Counted from the stretch's first letter, positions 51,376-60,159 are shown. The stretch is 64,000 bases of DNA from Pseudomonas sp. ABC1 (GCF_013395055.1 NZ_CP058349.1:3409501-3473500); one strand, 5' to 3'. Made by a program: numbers and translations. The notes: generated by a model not told the origin, from the letters alone.

Positions 51376-52167
51376 ATGGCCAAGGAACATCACCCGAGCG
51401 ATGTGATCCGCGCCGAGGACGTCAGCCTCTTCGACCGCTGGGCGCTGCCGAGTTTCGATCCGCATGTCGACGCACCGCCGGTCCCTGAGCCAGAAGCCGA
51501 AGACGTACAGCCGGCTGAAGAGGTCGAGGAGCAGGGGCACAGCGAAGAAGTCGCGATCGAGGAAGTCAAACCCTTGACGCTCGAGGAGTTGGAGGCGATC
51601 CGCCAGGAGGCCTACAACGAAGGCTTCGCCACGGGCGAGAAGGATGGCTTTCATGCCGGTCAGTTGCGCGCGCGCCAGGAAGCCGAAGCCGCACTGCAGA
51701 AAAAACTGGCGAGCCTGGAACAGGTGATGGAGCAGCTGCTCGATCCGATCGCCGAGCAGGACCAGGCGCTCGAGCAGGGCATGGTCAAGGTGATCGAGCA
51801 TATGGTGCGCGAGGTGGTCCAGCGTGAGTTGCGTGGCGACTCCAGCCAGTTGCGCGAGGTGCTCAATGGGGCCTTGAAGCTGCTGCCGATGGGCGCGCAG
51901 AACGTGCGTATTCACGTCAATCCACAGGATTTCGAAGCGATCAAATCACTGCGCGAGCGCCATGAGGAAAAGTGGCGGATTATCGAGGATGACAGCCTGC
52001 TGCCGGGCGGTTGCCGTGTCGAGACCGAGCAGAGTCGCATCGACGCCAGTGTCGAGACTCGCCTTGAGCAAGTCATCCGGCAACTCTACGAGCGAGAGCG
52101 TGAAAGCGCTGCTCACCCACCCGAGGCGGATGTGAGTATCGACCTGGAGTCGCCTGATGCGCCTTGA
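51376..52167 (+). CDS. fliH: Flagellar export ATPase regulator FliH
   Basis: A 263-residue stator-like protein that tethers and regulates the ATPase FliI. The N-terminus is acidic and proline-rich. The central EAIRQEAYNEGFATGEKDGFHAG has the glycine-spaced helix repeat typical of FliH. The C-terminal domain (about 130-240) carries VREVVQRELRGDSSQLREVLNGALKLLP and the RVETEQSRIDASVETRLEQVI ending. It overlaps fliI by 11 bases. Confidence 0.93.
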   Translation: MAKEHHPSDVIRAEDVSLFDRWALPSFDPHVDAPPVPEPEAEDVQPAEEVEEQGHSEEVAIEEVKPLTLEELEAIRQEAYNEGFATGEKDGFHAGQLRARQEAEAALQKKLASLEQVMEQLLDPIAEQDQALEQGMVKVIEHMVREVVQRELRGDSSQLREVLNGALKLLPMGAQNVRIHVNPQDFEAIKSLRERHEEKWRIIEDDSLLPGGCRVETEQSRIDASVETRLEQVIRQLYERERESAAHPPEADVSIDLESPDAP

Positions 52168-53518
52168 GCGGATCAGTTTCGCCCGGCGCCTGGAAGGCTA
52201 TGCCGAGGGGCTGGAGCTGCCCAGGCAGCCGGTGCTGGAAGGGCGCTTGCTGCGCATGGTCGGCCTGACACTGGAAGCCGAGGGGCTGCGCGCCGCCATT
52301 GGCAGTCGCTGCCTGGTGATCAACGACGACAGCTACCAGCCTTGCCAGGTCGAGGCCGAGGTCATGGGCTTTTCCGCCGGCAAGATCTTCCTGATGCCGG
52401 TAGGCAGCCTCAATGGCATTGCACCGGGCGCGCGGGTCGTACCCTTGTCCGACAATGGGCGCTTGCCCATGGGCACCGCCATGCTCGGGCGTGTGCTGGA
52501 TGGTGCCGGCCGACCGCTCGATGGCAAGGGTGCGGTTCGTGCCGATGACTGGGTGCCGATGGACGGGCCGCAGATCAATCCGCTCAAGCGCCATCCGATC
52601 AGCGAGCCGCTGGATGTCGGTATCCGCAGTATCAACGGCCTGCTGACCGTCGGCCGAGGCCAGCGCCTGGGCCTGTTCGCCGGTACCGGTGTCGGTAAGT
52701 CGGTGTTGCTGGGCATGATGACGCGCTTCACCGAGGCCGACATCATCATCGTCGGACTGATCGGCGAGCGGGGGCGCGAGGTCAAGGAGTTCATCGAGAA
52801 CATCCTCGGTGAAGAGAGCATCAAGCGCTCCGTGGTGGTTGCATCCCCGGCGGATGAAGCACCGCTGATGCGCCTGCGTGCGGCCATGTACTGCACGCGC
52901 ATTGCCGAGTATTTCCGTGATCAGGGCAAGAACGTCCTGCTGCTGATGGATTCCCTGACCCGTTTCGCCCAGGCGCAGCGCGAGATCGCCCTGGCCATTG
53001 GCGAGCCGCCGGCGACCAAGGGCTATCCGCCCTCGGTCTTCGCCAAGCTGCCGAGCCTGGTCGAGCGAGCGGGTAATGCCGAGGCAGGGGGCGGTTCCAT
53101 CACAGCGTTCTATACCGTGTTGTCCGAGGGCGATGACCAGCAGGACCCCATCGCCGATGCGGCACGTGGTGTGCTGGACGGGCATATCGTGCTGTCGCGC
53201 CGGTTGGCGGAGGAGGGGCATTACCCGGCCATCGACATCGAGGCCTCGATCAGCCGTGTCATGCCCCAGGTCGTGGGCATCGAGCATGTGCGCAACGCGC
53301 AGCGCTTCAAGCAGCTCTGGTCGCGCTACCAGCAGAGCCGTGACCTGGTCAGCGTGGGCGCCTATGTGGCGGGTGGCGATGCCGAGACCGACCTGGCCAT
53401 CGCCCGGCAGGCCGACATGATGCGCTACCTGCGCCAGGGGCTGGACGAGAGCGATAACCTGATCCACAGCGCCGAGCTGCTTGGCCAGGTCTTCGCACCT
53501 CGGGCGCCGGGGGCGTAA
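52157..53518 (+). CDS. fliI: Flagellum-specific ATPase FliI
   Basis: A 453-residue type III export ATPase, F1-beta-like. Walker A GLFAGTGVGKSVLLG (about 170-184), IVGLIGERGREVKEF, Walker B NVLLLMDSLTRFAQAQREIALAIGEPPATKGYPPSVF, and the C-terminal assembly domain. It forms a hexamer with FliJ as central stalk under the FlhA/FlhB gate. Length matches the family. Confidence 0.96.
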   Translation: MRLERISFARRLEGYAEGLELPRQPVLEGRLLRMVGLTLEAEGLRAAIGSRCLVINDDSYQPCQVEAEVMGFSAGKIFLMPVGSLNGIAPGARVVPLSDNGRLPMGTAMLGRVLDGAGRPLDGKGAVRADDWVPMDGPQINPLKRHPISEPLDVGIRSINGLLTVGRGQRLGLFAGTGVGKSVLLGMMTRFTEADIIIVGLIGERGREVKEFIENILGEESIKRSVVVASPADEAPLMRLRAAMYCTRIAEYFRDQGKNVLLLMDSLTRFAQAQREIALAIGEPPATKGYPPSVFAKLPSLVERAGNAEAGGGSITAFYTVLSEGDDQQDPIADAARGVLDGHIVLSRRLAEEGHYPAIDIEASISRVMPQVVGIEHVRNAQRFKQLWSRYQQSRDLVSVGAYVAGGDAETDLAIARQADMMRYLRQGLDESDNLIHSAELLGQVFAPRAPGA

Positions 53519-53521
53519 TCC

Positions 53522-53974
53522 TTGCCGGCACGTCGTGCGGCGCGCTTGGCGCCGGTCATCGAGATGGCCGAGCGTGCTGAGCAGGAGGCGGCGCGGATGC
53601 TCGGGCAAGCGCAGGGCCAGCTCCGGCAGGTGGAGGCGCAACTGGCCGACCTGCAGCGCTACAACGGCGATTACCAGCAGCAATATATCGAGCAGGGGCG
53701 CCAGGGTGTTTCCGTGCAGTGGATGCTCAATTACCAGAATTTCCTCGCCCAGCTCGAGACTGCCATCGGCCAGCAGCAGCGCTCGGTGAGCTGGCATCGG
53801 GACAATATCGAAAAGCTGCGCGAGCGCTGGCGCGAGTGCAACGCCCGGTTGCAGGGGCTCAGCCGGCTGGTGGAGCGTTATCAGCAGGAAGCCCGTGCGA
53901 TTGCCGACAAGCGCGAGCAGAAGCTGCTCGATGAGTTCGCCCAGCGCCTGGCCAGCCGCCCTCGCCAAGAGTGA
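53522..53974 (+). CDS. fliJ: Flagellar export stalk protein FliJ
   Basis: A 150-residue antiparallel coiled-coil protein that inserts into the FliI hexamer. It aligns along its length with P. aeruginosa FliJ (RAARLAPVIEMAERAEQEAARMLGQ, then YQQQYIEQGRQGVSVQWMLNYQNFLAQLETAIGQQQRS and KREQKLLDE). The start is a TTG three bases after the fliI stop; no ATG exists at the conserved position. Last gene before the internal promoter of fliK. Confidence 0.92.
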   Translation: MPARRAARLAPVIEMAERAEQEAARMLGQAQGQLRQVEAQLADLQRYNGDYQQQYIEQGRQGVSVQWMLNYQNFLAQLETAIGQQQRSVSWHRDNIEKLRERWRECNARLQGLSRLVERYQQEARAIADKREQKLLDEFAQRLASRPRQE

Positions 53975-53993
53975 TCCCGTCAGCGCCGCCGGT

Positions 53994-54009
53994 TGGCCTG
54001 GACCTTGCT
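53994..54009 (+). promoter_or_regulatory. Candidate sigma-54 promoter ahead of fliK
   Basis: TGGCCT-GGACC-TTGCT: correct 10-base GG-GC spacing and a perfect -12, with two mismatches in the -24 hexamer. Predicted start near 54020, about 27 bases before fliK. Confidence 0.55.
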
Positions 54010-54046
54010 TATATGCCTGTAACCGATGACTCCGGATGGAATGACC

Positions 54047-55243
54047 ATGGCTGTTTCACCAGACCTGCTGCTCAATACCCGAACGACAGAGACGCGCTCC
54101 AGCGAGCGTTCGCAGAGCACGGAAAAGAGTGCGGGCCAGGACTCTGCGCGCTTTTCCCAGGTTTACGCGCAGGAGCGCCAGGCACGTTCGAGCGCCCCTC
54201 GCGAGCGCTCGGCCCCCGAAACTAATCGTCCCAGGGAGGCGGCTGCGAACGATGGCAAGCAGCCGGCCGTTGCCGAAAGCGGCAAGGACTTGCCTGTCGA
54301 AGAGGTAAAGCTGGCCGGGCCGGAGGACAGCATCGATCCGCTGGCTTTCCTCGGATTGCCGGTGGCCAACCAGGTTGCGTTCGATGAAACGGTCGAGCTG
54401 CCCTCGGTGGGGCTGAGTGTGGAACAGCCAGACGTCACCGACGTGGAGCCGGAACTGCAGGTCAGCCAGGCGCTGCTGGGCGAGCAGGCCCCGGCACCTG
54501 AAACGGCGCAGCCGTTGTCGGTCGAGCCGGAGCTTGATCTGACGCCGGAGGTTCCGGTCATCGCCATGGCGGCCCAGGCGCAGCAGGTGCAGGTTCAGGT
54601 GAACGACGAGCCGGAAGTCGAGGCCGAGCAGGACGAACTGCCCGAGCTGCTTTCCTCTGTCTTCGAGGAAGCGCCTTCTGACAGCGATAACGACCTGCTG
54701 GCGTCTCAACGCGTCGAAGAGTCCTCGGCGAGCCAGGAAGCCCAGGAGCGTCCGGTACTCAATACGCCTTATGCCGCCGTCCAGGCCGCTGCCGCTCGCG
54801 CGGTCGTGGTGCCGGGCCAGCCGGTGGCGATCCAGCAGGCTGGCAGTATCGATGCGGTGGTCGATCGCGTGATGTGGCTGTCCAGCCAGAACCTGAAGTC
54901 GGCGGAAATCCAGTTGGACCCGGCTGAGCTGGGGCGTCTGGAGGTCCGTATCGACATGAACAAGGACCAGGCGCAGGTCACCTTCATGAGCCCGCATGCG
55001 GTCGTGCGCGATGCGCTGGAAGGGCAGATGCCGAGGTTGCGCGACATGTTTTCCCAGCAGGGCATGAACCTGCTGGAGGCGAATGTCTCCGACCAGTCCC
55101 AGGCGCGCGACCAGCAACAGGCCGGCACTGGGCGTGGTTCCCTGGCGACTTCATCGGCCGAGGACGAGCAGATTCTGGGTGTCAGTGAGATCAGTGCCGA
55201 CCGTGCTGGCGGTGGTCGTGGGCTGGTGGATTATTACGCCTGA
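54047..55243 (+). CDS. fliK: Flagellar hook-length control protein FliK
   Basis: A 398-residue exported ruler that measures the hook and switches FlhB specificity. The N-terminal two thirds are low-complexity, rich in Glu, Pro, Ala and Gln. The conserved C-terminal domain (about 270-380) reads IDAVVDRVMWLSSQNLKSAEIQLDPAELGRLEVRIDMNKDQAQVTFMSPHAVVRDALEGQMPRLRDMFSQQGM. Three in-frame ATGs (54026, 54041, 54047); I chose 54047 because MAVSPDLLL matches the start of P. aeruginosa FliK. Confidence 0.9.
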   Translation: MAVSPDLLLNTRTTETRSSERSQSTEKSAGQDSARFSQVYAQERQARSSAPRERSAPETNRPREAAANDGKQPAVAESGKDLPVEEVKLAGPEDSIDPLAFLGLPVANQVAFDETVELPSVGLSVEQPDVTDVEPELQVSQALLGEQAPAPETAQPLSVEPELDLTPEVPVIAMAAQAQQVQVQVNDEPEVEAEQDELPELLSSVFEEAPSDSDNDLLASQRVEESSASQEAQERPVLNTPYAAVQAAAARAVVVPGQPVAIQQAGSIDAVVDRVMWLSSQNLKSAEIQLDPAELGRLEVRIDMNKDQAQVTFMSPHAVVRDALEGQMPRLRDMFSQQGMNLLEANVSDQSQARDQQQAGTGRGSLATSSAEDEQILGVSEISADRAGGGRGLVDYYA

Positions 55244-55304
55244 GAGCCTGTGCCTGATCTTTTTGCCCGGGCTGTGAGGCCATGGCCTCTGGTTCAGTGC
55301 TCCT

Positions 55305-55408
55305 TGCGAATGCCAGGTGGCCGGACGGGGCACGCGTGAATACATCCCTGTAGCTCTTCGCCGCCATCCCTGGCGGCGAAGGCCCCGTCCCGCCACCTGG
55401 CATCCGCA
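55305..55408. repeat. Long palindromic intergenic element between fliK and fliL
   Basis: Outer arms 55305-55331 and 55382-55408 (27 nt, three mismatches) enclose an inner perfect 10-bp hairpin (cttcgccgcc / ggcggcgaag, 55356-55381) and the motif gtgaatacatccctgta, which I recall as part of a repeat dispersed in Pseudomonas intergenic regions. Confidence 0.8.
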
Positions 55409-55468
55409 CAGCCGTCTTCGGTGGTGACTGTAGGAAGAAATTCGTCGGTCATGACCCTGCGCACCTGG

Positions 55469-55488
55469 GTTCCCGCCTTCGCGGGAAC
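55469..55488. repeat. REP-like palindrome, third copy
   Basis: gttcccgccttcgcgggaac, a perfect hairpin with flanks (gcacctgg before, gacg after) shared with the copy at 19717-19736. Confidence 0.8.
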
Positions 55489-55789
55489 GACGAGTTGTGT
55501 TGCTCTCGTGCTGTGCTTTTCTCAGGGTCACTTCGGGTTCGCAAAACGCGTTCGTGATGAAGGCACAGTCCGGCGAGATCGCGTTGGCGGACAGGACTCG
55601 AGCCGTATATGCAGGCTTCACAAGCCTGATATGCACCGAGCAGACATGCGTGAAGGCGCGAGTCTGCGTGCCTGAAACGCCTTTGTCCCGCGAGCGGTGT
55701 CTGCTCGATCCTCCAATACGGTGCATTTTCCGTTGCGACGAAATGGCAACAGACCATAGGATGCCGACCTTCCGGCGCTGTCGCCGTAT

Positions 55790-55805
55790 TGGCACAGCAG
55801 TTGCT
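55790..55805 (+). promoter_or_regulatory. Sigma-54 promoter of the fliLMNOPQR-flhB operon
   Basis: TGGCAC-AGCAG-TTGCT, an exact -24/-12 element with 10 bases between GG and GC. Expected start near 55816, 40 bases before fliL. Confidence 0.9.
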
Positions 55806-55855
55806 CCGGTATTTCCGGGCGAGCGCCCCTGTGTTTGAAACGACGGATAATTGGC

Positions 55856-56380
55856 ATGGCAAAGAACGAGTTACCGCCCGGAATACCTGGCGCCGAAGCG
55901 GATGGCGCGGCGGGTAAGGGCAAAGGCAAGCTGATCATCATCATTGTGGTCGCACTTGTTCTGGCCATAGGCCTTTCCGTTGGCGGCACCCTGATGTTCC
56001 TCAACAAGGGGGGCGACGAAGCGCCGCCGGCCGAGGCGGTCGCGGCAGCTCCGGTGCGCCAGCCGGCCATCTATCAGGAACTGGCGCCTGCCTTTGTCGT
56101 CAACTTCAACCATAATGGGCGCCAGCGCTATATGCAGGTCACCCTGTCGTTGATGTCGCGTGACCAGTTGGCGCTGGATGAGTTGAAAGTACATATGCCG
56201 TTGCTGCGCAATCGCCTGGTCATGTTGTTTTCCAGCCAGGACTTCGCCACTCTGGCCTCGCCGGATGGCAAGGAGGCCCTGCGTCAGCAGGCCACCGCCA
56301 GCGTGCAGGAACTGGCGCAGAAAGAGACCGGCAAGCTCGTGGTGGAACAAGTGCTGTTCACCAATTTCGTATTGCAATAA
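55856..56380 (+). CDS. fliL: Flagellar basal body-associated protein FliL
   Basis: A 174-residue single-span protein that surrounds the stators and supports motor torque. The cytoplasmic N-terminus is glycine/lysine-rich. The membrane span is at about 28-50 (GKLIIIIVVALVLAIGLSVGGTLMF). The periplasmic stomatin-like domain ends in VVEQVLFTNFVLQ, the usual FliL C-terminus. ATG 55856 starts MAKNELPPG; a TTG 7 codons earlier is less likely. First gene of the second flagellar operon. Confidence 0.93.
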   Translation: MAKNELPPGIPGAEADGAAGKGKGKLIIIIVVALVLAIGLSVGGTLMFLNKGGDEAPPAEAVAAAPVRQPAIYQELAPAFVVNFNHNGRQRYMQVTLSLMSRDQLALDELKVHMPLLRNRLVMLFSSQDFATLASPDGKEALRQQATASVQELAQKETGKLVVEQVLFTNFVLQ

Positions 56381-56403
56381 CGCTTATATAGAAGGCTCCG
56401 CAG

Positions 56404-57375
56404 ATGGCTGTTCAAGACCTGCTGTCGCAAGACGAGATCGATGCGCTCCTGCATGGGGTCGATGACGGGTTGGTCGACACCGAGAACGACGCCGAACCGG
56501 GCAGTATCAAAAGCTACGACCTGACCAGCCAGGACCGCATCGTGCGCGGGCGCATGCCCACGCTGGAAATGATCAACGAGCGCTTCGCCCGCTACACGCG
56601 CATCAGCATGTTCAACTTGTTGCGGCGTACCGCCGACGTTTCGGTGGGTGGCGTGCAACTGATGAAGTTCGGCGAGTACGTCCACTCGCTCTATGTGCCG
56701 ACCAGCCTCAACCTGGTAAAGGTGAAGCCGCTGCGCGGCACCTCGCTGTTCATCCTCGATGCCAAGCTGGTGTTCAAGCTGGTGGACAACTTCTTCGGGG
56801 GCGATGGACGGCACGCCAAGATCGAGGGGCGCGAGTTCACGCCGACCGAACTGCGCGTGGTGCGCATGGTGCTGGACCAGGCTTTCGTCGACCTGCGTGA
56901 AGCCTGGCATGCGATTCTCGACGTGAACTTCGAGTACCTCAACTCCGAGGTCAACCCGGCACTGGCGAATATCGTCAGCCCCAGCGAAGTGGTGGTGGTG
57001 TCGACCTTCCATATCGAGCTGGACAGCGGTGGTGGCGATCTGCACGTGACCATGCCCTATTCGATGATCGAGCCGATCCGCGAGATGCTCGATGCCGGTT
57101 TCCAGTCGGACGTCAGCGACCAGGACGAGCGTTGGGTCAAGGCCCTGCGCGAGGACATGCTGGATGTCAGCGTGCCCCTGAGTTCCACCGTGGTGCGGCG
57201 CCAATTGAAGTTGCGCGACATCCTCAACATGAAGCCGGGCGATGTGATCCCGGTGGACATGCCGGAAGACATGATCATGCGTGCCAACGGCATGCCGGCA
57301 TTCAAGGTCAAGATGGGTTCCCACAAGGGCAACCTGGCGCTGCAGGTTCTCGAACCTGTCACCCGTTCGCGCTGA
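56404..57375 (+). CDS. fliM: Flagellar motor switch protein FliM
   Basis: A 323-residue C-ring protein that receives CheY-P. The N-terminal CheY-binding peptide is QDLLSQDEIDALLHGV. The middle CheC-like domain includes the FliG-contact motif GGDG (NFFGGDGRH). The C-terminal SpoA domain (about 250-320) has LKLRDILNMKPGDVIPVDMPEDMIMRANGMPAFKVKMGSHKGNLALQV. It lies 23 bases after fliL. Confidence 0.96.
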   Translation: MAVQDLLSQDEIDALLHGVDDGLVDTENDAEPGSIKSYDLTSQDRIVRGRMPTLEMINERFARYTRISMFNLLRRTADVSVGGVQLMKFGEYVHSLYVPTSLNLVKVKPLRGTSLFILDAKLVFKLVDNFFGGDGRHAKIEGREFTPTELRVVRMVLDQAFVDLREAWHAILDVNFEYLNSEVNPALANIVSPSEVVVVSTFHIELDSGGGDLHVTMPYSMIEPIREMLDAGFQSDVSDQDERWVKALREDMLDVSVPLSSTVVRRQLKLRDILNMKPGDVIPVDMPEDMIMRANGMPAFKVKMGSHKGNLALQVLEPVTRSR

Positions 57376-57417
57376 TCCAGCGCTTTCAACCCTATTCGAG
57401 CTCGCCGAGGATTACCG

Positions 57418-57888
57418 ATGGCCGATGAGAAAGAAAACGTATCCCCCGATGACCAGGCGCTGGCCGATGAGTGGGCGGCGGCGCTGGCCGAGGCGGGCGA
57501 CTCCAGCCAGGACGATATCGACGCATTGCTGAACCAGGGTGTGCCTTCAGCGCCCGCGGCACCCAAGGCCCCGCTCGAAGAGTTCGGCCAGGCGCCACGG
57601 CACAATGGCCAGCCGGTCGGCCTGGACGGCCCGAATCTGGACGTGATCCTGGATATCCCGGTGTCCATTTCCATGGAAGTCGGTAGCACCGAGATCAGCA
57701 TCCGCAACCTGCTGCAACTCAACCAAGGGTCGGTGGTGGAGCTGGATCGCCTGGCCGGTGAGCCGCTGGACGTACTGGTCAACGGTACGCTGATCGCACA
57801 CGGTGAGGTGGTGGTGGTGAACGAGAAGTTCGGTATCCGCCTGACCGACGTGATCAGCCCCACCGAACGTATCAAGAAGCTGCGTTGA
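57418..57888 (+). CDS. fliN: Flagellar motor switch protein FliN
   Basis: A 156-residue C-ring protein. The long acidic/Ala-rich N-terminal extension (1-75), usual in Pseudomonas, contains SSQDDIDALLNQG, similar to the CheY-binding peptide of FliM. The SpoA domain (about 76-156) reads VILDIPVSISMEVGSTEISIRNLLQLNQGSVVELDRLAGEPLDVLVNGTLIAHGEVVVVNEKFGIRLTDVI. Confidence 0.95.
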   Translation: MADEKENVSPDDQALADEWAAALAEAGDSSQDDIDALLNQGVPSAPAAPKAPLEEFGQAPRHNGQPVGLDGPNLDVILDIPVSISMEVGSTEISIRNLLQLNQGSVVELDRLAGEPLDVLVNGTLIAHGEVVVVNEKFGIRLTDVISPTERIKKLR

Positions 57889-57890
57889 GC

Positions 57891-58319
57891 ATGTCTCTGC
57901 GATGGTCGCTGGCGGCCCTGTGCTGCCTACCGCTGCCGCTCCTGGCCGCGGAGCCGGCTGGCGCCATGAACGGTGCCGAGATGGGTGCCCAGTTGGGGCG
58001 TCTGCTGGGCGCGCTGTTGCTGGTGGTCGGCCTGATCTTTCTGCTGGCCTGGGTGCTGCGCCGGGTGCAGCGCCTGACGCCGCGTGGCAACCAGACCATC
58101 CAGATCGTTTCCTCGCAGACGCTTGGTGCCCGCGAGCGCTTGGTGCTGGTGCAGGTCGGTAACGAGCAAGTGCTGCTTGGCCTGACCGCAGGACGCATCA
58201 CACCCCTGCATGTGCTCAAGGAGCCGGTGGCGGTTGCGCCCACCGCAGCACCGGCCAATACCGAATTCGCCAAGCGCCTCATGGAGCTGCTGGGCAAGGA
58301 CCAAAAGGACAAGCCCTGA
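57891..58319 (+). CDS. fliO: Flagellar biosynthesis protein FliO
   Basis: A 142-residue membrane protein that helps assemble the FliP pore. A cleavable-looking hydrophobic N-terminus (1-19) is followed by one span at about 37-57 (LLGALLLVVGLIFLLAWVL) and a cytoplasmic domain (NQTIQIVSSQTLGARERLVLVQVGNEQVLLGLTAGRITPLHVL). The ATG at 57891 is 2 bases after the fliN stop. It overlaps the fliP start by one base. Confidence 0.93.
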   Translation: MSLRWSLAALCCLPLPLLAAEPAGAMNGAEMGAQLGRLLGALLLVVGLIFLLAWVLRRVQRLTPRGNQTIQIVSSQTLGARERLVLVQVGNEQVLLGLTAGRITPLHVLKEPVAVAPTAAPANTEFAKRLMELLGKDQKDKP

Positions 58320-59077
58320 TGTCTCTCTGGCGTTCTTCGCTCGCCTTGTCGCTGTTGCTGCTGGCCCCGCTGGCGCTGGCGGCGCCCAACGATCCGCTGT
58401 CTATTTCGGCGATCACCCTGAGCACCAATGCTGAGGGGCAGCAGGAGTATTCGGTCAGCCTGCAGATCCTGATGATCATGACGGCGCTGGGGTTCATCCC
58501 GGCGTTCGTCATGCTGATGACCAGTTTTACCCGCATCATCATCGTCTTTTCCATCCTGCGCCAGGCGATGGGCCTGCAGCAGACGCCGTCGAACCAGATA
58601 CTGCTGGGGTTGGCGATGTTCCTGACGATCTTCATCATGGCGCCGGTATTCGAGCGCATGAACGAGCAGGCACTGCAGCCCTACCTGAAGGAAGAGCTGA
58701 CCGCCCAGGAGGCGATCGTTCGCGCAGAGGGGCCGATTCGCGATTTCATGCTGGCGCAGACCCGGGAAAGCGACCTGGAACTGTTTGTGCGACTGTCCCG
58801 GCGCACCGATATCCAGAGTCCGGACACCGCGCCGCTGACCATTCTGATCCCGGCCTTCGTCACCTCGGAGTTGAAGACGGCCTTCCAGATCGGCTTCATG
58901 ATCTTCATCCCGTTCCTGATCATCGATATGGTGGTGGCCAGCGTGCTGATGGCCATGGGCATGATGATGTTGTCGCCACTGATCATTTCCCTGCCGTTCA
59001 AGATCATGCTGTTCGTGCTGGTCGACGGCTGGGGGTTGATCATCGGCACCCTGGCCGGCAGTTTCGGCACACTCTAG
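58319..59077 (+). CDS. fliP: Flagellar export gate protein FliP
   Basis: A 252-residue protein forming most of the export pore (five copies with FliQ and FliR). Signal peptide 1-21 (LALA/AP), then four spans. Highly conserved segments are FIPAFVMLMTSFTRIIIVFSILRQAMGLQQTPSNQILLGLAMFLT and TLIPAFVTSELKTAFQIGFMIFIPFLIIDMVVASVLMAMGMMMLSP-like sequence. Confidence 0.96.
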   Translation: MSLWRSSLALSLLLLAPLALAAPNDPLSISAITLSTNAEGQQEYSVSLQILMIMTALGFIPAFVMLMTSFTRIIIVFSILRQAMGLQQTPSNQILLGLAMFLTIFIMAPVFERMNEQALQPYLKEELTAQEAIVRAEGPIRDFMLAQTRESDLELFVRLSRRTDIQSPDTAPLTILIPAFVTSELKTAFQIGFMIFIPFLIIDMVVASVLMAMGMMMLSPLIISLPFKIMLFVLVDGWGLIIGTLAGSFGTL

Positions 59078-59087
59078 GAGGCTCGCC

Positions 59088-59357
59088 ATGACGCCTGAAG
59101 TCGCTGTCGATCTGTTCCGGGGCGGCCTGTGGATGACTGCCATGATGGTTGGCATCCTGGTGATGCCCAGCCTGCTGATCGGCCTGCTGGTGGCCATGTT
59201 CCAGGCTGCGACGCAGATCAACGAACAGACCCTGAGCTTTCTACCGCGCTTGTTGGTGATGCTGCTGACGCTGATCTGGGCCGGGCCGTGGATGGTGCGA
59301 CAACTGATGGAGTACACCCAGGAACTGTTCCAGAACATCCCGTTACTGATCGGTTAG
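59088..59357 (+). CDS. fliQ: Flagellar export gate protein FliQ
   Basis: An 89-residue two-span protein of the export pore. TPEVAVDLFRGGLWMTAMMVGILVMPSLLIGLLVAMFQAATQINEQTLSFLPRL is the family hallmark. AGGAGG six bases before ATG. Four bases separate it from fliR. Confidence 0.96.
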   Translation: MTPEVAVDLFRGGLWMTAMMVGILVMPSLLIGLLVAMFQAATQINEQTLSFLPRLLVMLLTLIWAGPWMVRQLMEYTQELFQNIPLLIG

Positions 59358-59361
59358 CGCC

Positions 59362-60138
59362 ATGCTGGAACTGAGCGATGCGCAGATCGGTGGTTGGGTG
59401 GGGCAGTTCATGCTGCCGCTCTTTCGCATCGCCGCGTTGCTGATGACCATGCCCATCATCGGTACACAACTGGTGCCCGTGCGTATCCGCCTGTATCTGG
59501 CAGTGGCCATGACCGTGGCGCTGGTGCCGGCACTGCCCGCCATGCCGGCGGTGGATGCGTTGACCCTGCCGGCCATGTTCCTGGTCATTGAGCAGGTACT
59601 GATCGGTGTGATGCTCGGCTTCGTGCTGCAGCTTTTCTTCCATGTCTTCATCGTCTCCGGGCAACTGCTGGCGATGCAGATGGGCCTGGGCTTCGCCTCG
59701 ATGGTCGATCCGGCCAATGGCGTCTCCGTGCCGGTGTTCGGCCAGTTCTTCAATATGCTGGTAGTGCTGCTGTTCCTGGCGATGAACGGCCATCTGGTGG
59801 TGTTCGAGGTGCTGGTGGAGAGTTTCACCACCCTGCCAGTGGGCGGGGGGCTGACCACCGGGCATTACTGGGAAGTGGCGAGCAAGCTGGGCTGGGTACT
59901 GGGCGCGGGGCTGTTGCTGGTGCTGCCGGCGATCACCGCACTGCTGGTGATCAACCTGGCCTTCGGCCTGATGACCCGTGCCGCACCGCAGTTGAACATC
60001 TTCAGCATCGGCTTTCCGTTGACGCTTGTGCTGGGCCTGGTGATCGTCTGGATCGGCATGGCCGATATCCTTGCGCAATACCAGGTGCTTGCCACCGAAG
60101 CCTTGCAGATGCTGCGTGAGTTGGCGGGGTCGCCCTGA
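59362..60138 (+). CDS. fliR: Flagellar export gate protein FliR
   Basis: A 258-residue protein with about six spans that caps the FliP5 pore. Conserved: FRIAALLMTMPIIGTQLVPVRIRLYLAVAMTVALVP, GQLLAMQMGLGFASMVDPANG and ALLVINLAFGLMTRAAPQLNIFSIGFPLTLVLGL. It lies directly before flhB (21-base gap). Confidence 0.96.
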   Translation: MLELSDAQIGGWVGQFMLPLFRIAALLMTMPIIGTQLVPVRIRLYLAVAMTVALVPALPAMPAVDALTLPAMFLVIEQVLIGVMLGFVLQLFFHVFIVSGQLLAMQMGLGFASMVDPANGVSVPVFGQFFNMLVVLLFLAMNGHLVVFEVLVESFTTLPVGGGLTTGHYWEVASKLGWVLGAGLLLVLPAITALLVINLAFGLMTRAAPQLNIFSIGFPLTLVLGLVIVWIGMADILAQYQVLATEALQMLRELAGSP

Positions 60139-60159
60139 TGAGCGCATGGGAGGGCCGAG

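Larger units (their letters stand above)
55244..55855. other. fliK-fliL intergenic region
   Basis: 612 bases without a credible gene inside the flagellar cluster. In order: a 104-base inverted repeat (55305-55408), a REP-like hairpin (55469-55488), a stretch with a short hairpin (caggctt/aagcctg near 55613-55629), and the fliL sigma-54 promoter (55790-55805). It probably ends the fliK transcript and starts a new one. Confidence 0.75.

Noticed and set aside
52073..53968. Minus-strand open frame of 631 codons
   Set aside because: Antisense shadow of fliI and fliJ, rich in His/Gln/Arg as expected for such frames.
55835..55850. FliA-type -10 (GCCGATAA-like) before fliL
   Set aside because: Only a partial match and no TAAA-type -35 at the right distance. 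The perfect sigma-54 element at 55790-55805 explains the promoter.
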